From the NCBI GenBank assembly GCA_003450735.1, contig DMEZ01000043.1:1-6385 (forward strand): a stretch of 6,385 nt of DNA, written 5' to 3'. A model generated the notes under the pieces. The model made no database searches. It saw only the letters and a program-made list of their open reading frames with translations, and was not told the DNA's origin. Of this stretch, positions 4,600 through 6,385 are shown in pieces. The position numbers and the translations under genes were made by a program. Origin of the DNA: Elusimicrobiota bacterium. GTDB lineage: Bacteria > Elusimicrobiota > Elusimicrobia > UBA1565. The first letter of the stretch is position 1; every line of letters starts with the position of its first letter.

Positions 4600-6385
4600 A
4601 CACGAATAGCGAATCCGCAAACGGAAAGACCGGGCCGGTCTGGATCGCCGTCTACACCCGCAAATCGAACGACGAGAACCTCAACATCGAGGTCACCTCC
4701 ATCGACAACCAGAAGTCCTGCTGCCGCAGCTACATCGAAATCCAGAAGGCAAAAGGCTGGCGGGAGTACCCCGAGGCGTTCGACGACCCTGCCCAATCCG
4801 GCAAGAGCCTGGATCGACCTGCTATCAAGAGAATCCTGCAGCGTATCCAAGAGGGTAAAATCCAGGGGGTCATCGTCTACAAGCTGGATCGCATGACCCG
4901 CAATAGCAGGGACTTCCACGGTCTCCTGGAGTTGTTCGAGAAGCACGGCGTGGCGTTCATCTCCGCGACGGAATCCATCGACACCAAGAGCCCTCAGGGG
5001 CGGCTGATGACCGCGATCATGGTGCAGTTCGCCCAGTACGACCGCGAGTTGGACGTGGAGCGCTCGAGGGACACGCACCTCGCCCGGGCGCGCAAAGGGC
5101 TCTGGTGCGCGGGCCTGCCCCCGTTGGGCTACGACCTCAAGGACAAGCTCATGGTGGTCAACCCGCAGGAGGCCGAACTCGTGCGCGAGATGTTCGGGCT
5201 CTACGTCAGGCACAAGTCCACGCTGCTCGTGGCCAAAGAACTCAACCGCCTGAACTACCGGCGCAAGACCTACAAGGCGCAGGACGGCAGGATTCTCGGC
5301 GGCAAGCCGTTCGACCAGGACGCCGTGTCGCGGATTCTGCAGCGCAAGGTCTACATCGGGCTCATCACCAACGAGAGGGCGGGCCAGGAGTTTCCGGGGC
5401 TGCACACGCCCCTGGTGAGCCCCCGCGTGTTCGAGAAGGTCCAGGGCATCATGGCCTCCCACCGCCTGCGCGATGAGCCCATGGAGTACGCGAGCAACAA
5501 GCACGGGTTCCTTCTCAAGGGCCTCATCCGCTGCGGCGAGTGCGACGCCGCGATGGTCGGATTCGTCCAGCCGAAGAAGGGGAAGATTTATCGGTACTAC
5601 CGCTGCATCGGCAGGGCCAACGGCCGGCGCACCTACTGCCCCGTCAAGTGCATCGGGGCGGACAAGATCGAGGAGTTCGTGATCGAGAAGCTGGCCGTCA
5701 TCGGCAGCGACCGCCCGTTCCTGGAGAAGGTGGTCCACAAGGTGGCGAAGGAGTCCAAGAGCAATATCCGGCCGATGATGCGCGAGGTTCGGCGCATCGA
5801 GGAGCGCCTACGGGCGACCCGGCGGGAGATGCAGAACCTGCTGAACATGGTCAAGTCGGGCGGGAACTCCCAGGAGGCCGCGACCGAGATCAAGCGGCTG
5901 GAGGACGCCAAGCGGGAACTGGAGGCCAGGAAGGCCGCGCTCGAGGCGCAGGTCGCCCAGCGGCGCAACGCCGTCTATGACGTGGACGCCATCGAGGGGG
6001 CTCTGCGCCGCTTCGCCCGGTTCATTTATCGGATGCCGCGGGCGCTGCAGGTCCATGTCTTCCGCATCCTGATCAAGCGGATCGCCCTGTATCGGAATAA
6101 GATTTCAGTGGAAGTCCACGAACTGCCGATCGGCGCTCTGAGCCTGGCGACGGACAAGCGGCTTTGGGAGACGCCGCGGGGCCTGGGCCACTGGAAGAAC
6201 AACGGGGCGAAGACCGACCAGGCGGCGGTTGCAGGGGGCAGCGGCGGGCAGGTCGTGGCGGAACAGGCGGGGGCGGATGGTCAAAACGGGGGAAATACCC
6301 CCGAAAAAGAGCCACTCCTCCGCCAACTCGCAACCGGAACACCGGTTTGTGAATTGGGGGAAGAGTGGCGGGGTCGACGGGATTT
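4596..6385 (+). CDS. large serine recombinase (site-specific integrase), open at the window edge
   Basis: The frame is open from ATG 4596 to the last base (596 full codons, no stop). Residues ~14-155 are the resolvase/invertase catalytic domain, with VYTRKS holding Arg22 and the nucleophile Ser24, KLDRMTRNSRDF at 96-107, and a long E helix including QFAQYDRELDVERSRD. Residues ~165-285 are a recombinase DNA-binding domain (GLPPLGYDLKDK, then RILQRKVYIGLITNERA). A zinc ribbon follows with Cys313, Cys316, Cys337 and Cys348 or Cys352. Residues ~394-455 form a coiled coil, as in large serine integrases. The conserved part ends near 515, and the rest is a Gly/Ala/Gln-rich tail whose last codons read through a tRNA 3' end. 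The protein cuts and rejoins attP and attB through a Ser24-DNA intermediate to integrate or excise the element. It is translationally coupled to the 77-aa gene. The family is certain, but the target site is inferred. Confidence 0.96.
   Translation, partial: MNTNSESANGKTGPVWIAVYTRKSNDENLNIEVTSIDNQKSCCRSYIEIQKAKGWREYPEAFDDPAQSGKSLDRPAIKRILQRIQEGKIQGVIVYKLDRMTRNSRDFHGLLELFEKHGVAFISATESIDTKSPQGRLMTAIMVQFAQYDRELDVERSRDTHLARARKGLWCAGLPPLGYDLKDKLMVVNPQEAELVREMFGLYVRHKSTLLVAKELNRLNYRRKTYKAQDGRILGGKPFDQDAVSRILQRKVYIGLITNERAGQEFPGLHTPLVSPRVFEKVQGIMASHRLRDEPMEYASNKHGFLLKGLIRCGECDAAMVGFVQPKKGKIYRYYRCIGRANGRRTYCPVKCIGADKIEEFVIEKLAVIGSDRPFLEKVVHKVAKESKSNIRPMMREVRRIEERLRATRREMQNLLNMVKSGGNSQEAATEIKRLEDAKRELEARKAALEAQVAQRRNAVYDVDAIEGALRRFARFIYRMPRALQVHVFRILIKRIALYRNKISVEVHELPIGALSLATDKRLWETPRGLGHWKNNGAKTDQAAVAGGSGGQVVAEQAGADGQNGGNTPEKEPLLRQLATGTPVCELGEEWRGRRD
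6283..6303 (-). terminator. short GC hairpin plus TTTT, candidate terminator for the tRNA
   Basis: CGGGGG (6287-6292), a 5-base loop and CCCCCG (6298-6303) make a perfect 6-bp stem. On the minus strand it is followed by four T residues (complement of 6283-6286). On the plus strand it is followed by A and G, so it can only work leftward. It lies ~60 bp past the tRNA 3' end. The U-run is short, so it is a weak terminator at best. Confidence 0.4.
6311..6369. other. concentric dyad at the tRNA boundary, candidate attachment site
   Basis: The outer arms GCCACTCCTC (6311-6320) and GAAGAGTGGC (6360-6369) pair at 9 of 10 positions. The inner arms AACCGG (6332-6337) and CCGGTT (6342-6347) pair perfectly around AACA. 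Both dyads are centred at 6340. Large serine integrases bind att sites of about 40 to 50 bp with imperfect dyad symmetry and cut at a central dinucleotide, so this is a reasonable att candidate next to the integrase 3' end. Hairpins downstream of a tRNA are the alternative explanation. Confidence 0.4.
6366..6385 (-). tRNA. 3' end of a tRNA gene, cut by the window edge (possibly tRNA-Asp)
   Basis: Read on the minus strand, the last 20 bases give AAAT (end of a TTCAAAT T-loop), CCCGT (3' half of the T-stem), CGACCCC (3' acceptor strand), discriminator G and CCA. All lengths match a canonical tRNA 3' end with encoded CCA. The matching 5' parts (GGGGTCG acceptor start, anticodon arm and ACGGG T-stem half) would lie beyond base 6385. 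G at the discriminator position and a GGGGTCG/CGACCCC acceptor fit tRNA-Asp as I recall it, but the anticodon is not visible. It may be a complete host gene continuing outside, or a 3' fragment carried by the element as its attachment core. Confidence 0.65.

Noticed and set aside
4452..5738. 428-codon minus-strand frame opposite the recombinase
   Set aside because: It is the antisense of a clearly conserved serine recombinase. The composition (Leu/Val/Asp/His-rich) and lack of a ribosome binding site mark it as a shadow.
1..6385. CRISPR array, insertion sequence or toxin-antitoxin pair
   Set aside because: I found no regularly spaced repeats, no transposase and no toxin-antitoxin-like gene pair in any frame.

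Overview
This window looks like one end of an integrated mobile element, most likely a temperate phage or prophage, in a GC-rich bacterium. The evidence is a large serine recombinase, a LexA-type self-cleaving repressor, a phage-style homologous recombination cassette and a fragment of a tRNA gene at the right edge. Codon use is GC-rich throughout and most genes have strong AGGAGG-type ribosome binding sites. The host phylum cannot be fixed from the sequence. No virion, packaging or lysis gene is visible, so 'phage' is an inference from the gene set.

Left and centre (bases 1 to 4235, minus strand, transcribed right to left). The order of transcription is: LexA-like repressor (4235-3591), an unrecognised 153-aa protein (3567-3106), a structured noncoding stretch with an intrinsic terminator (about 3107-2930), a small sigma-70-like DNA-binding protein (2929-2417), an unrecognised 96-aa protein (2355-2065), a RecB/Cas4-like PD-(D/E)XK nuclease (2027-1245), a Sak4-like RecA-fold ATPase (1199-447) and a DUF669-like putative ssDNA-binding protein (450 to beyond base 1). 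The last three form a plausible exonuclease, annealase/ATPase and ssDNA-binding recombination module. The left-most ~50 bases are nearly pure G and are either a proline-rich C-terminal linker of the last gene or a sequencing/assembly artefact.

Divergent control region (4236-4365). A good minus-strand promoter (TTGACA, 17 bp, TAAACT) drives the repressor. Two TTAGGACA direct repeats one helical turn apart overlap its -10, which suggests autoregulation. A weaker plus-strand promoter may serve the integration genes.

Right part (4366-6385, plus strand). A 77-aa protein is translationally coupled (ATGA overlap) to a large serine recombinase that stays open to the window edge. The last 20 bases, read on the minus strand, are a canonical tRNA 3' end (half T-loop, T-stem, acceptor strand, discriminator G, CCA). 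The recombinase frame therefore runs into a tRNA gene, which suggests that the element boundary or attachment site lies at or just before the right edge.

Working together: the repressor would hold the element quiescent and be inactivated by RecA-stimulated self-cleavage. The recombinase with its small partner would integrate or excise the element. The minus-strand operon would supply recombination functions. The most unusual feature is the leader of the sigma-like gene. A hairpin there covers its ribosome binding site, and an arm upstream of the intrinsic terminator could pair with the 5' side of that hairpin, which would make a read-through-dependent RNA switch.
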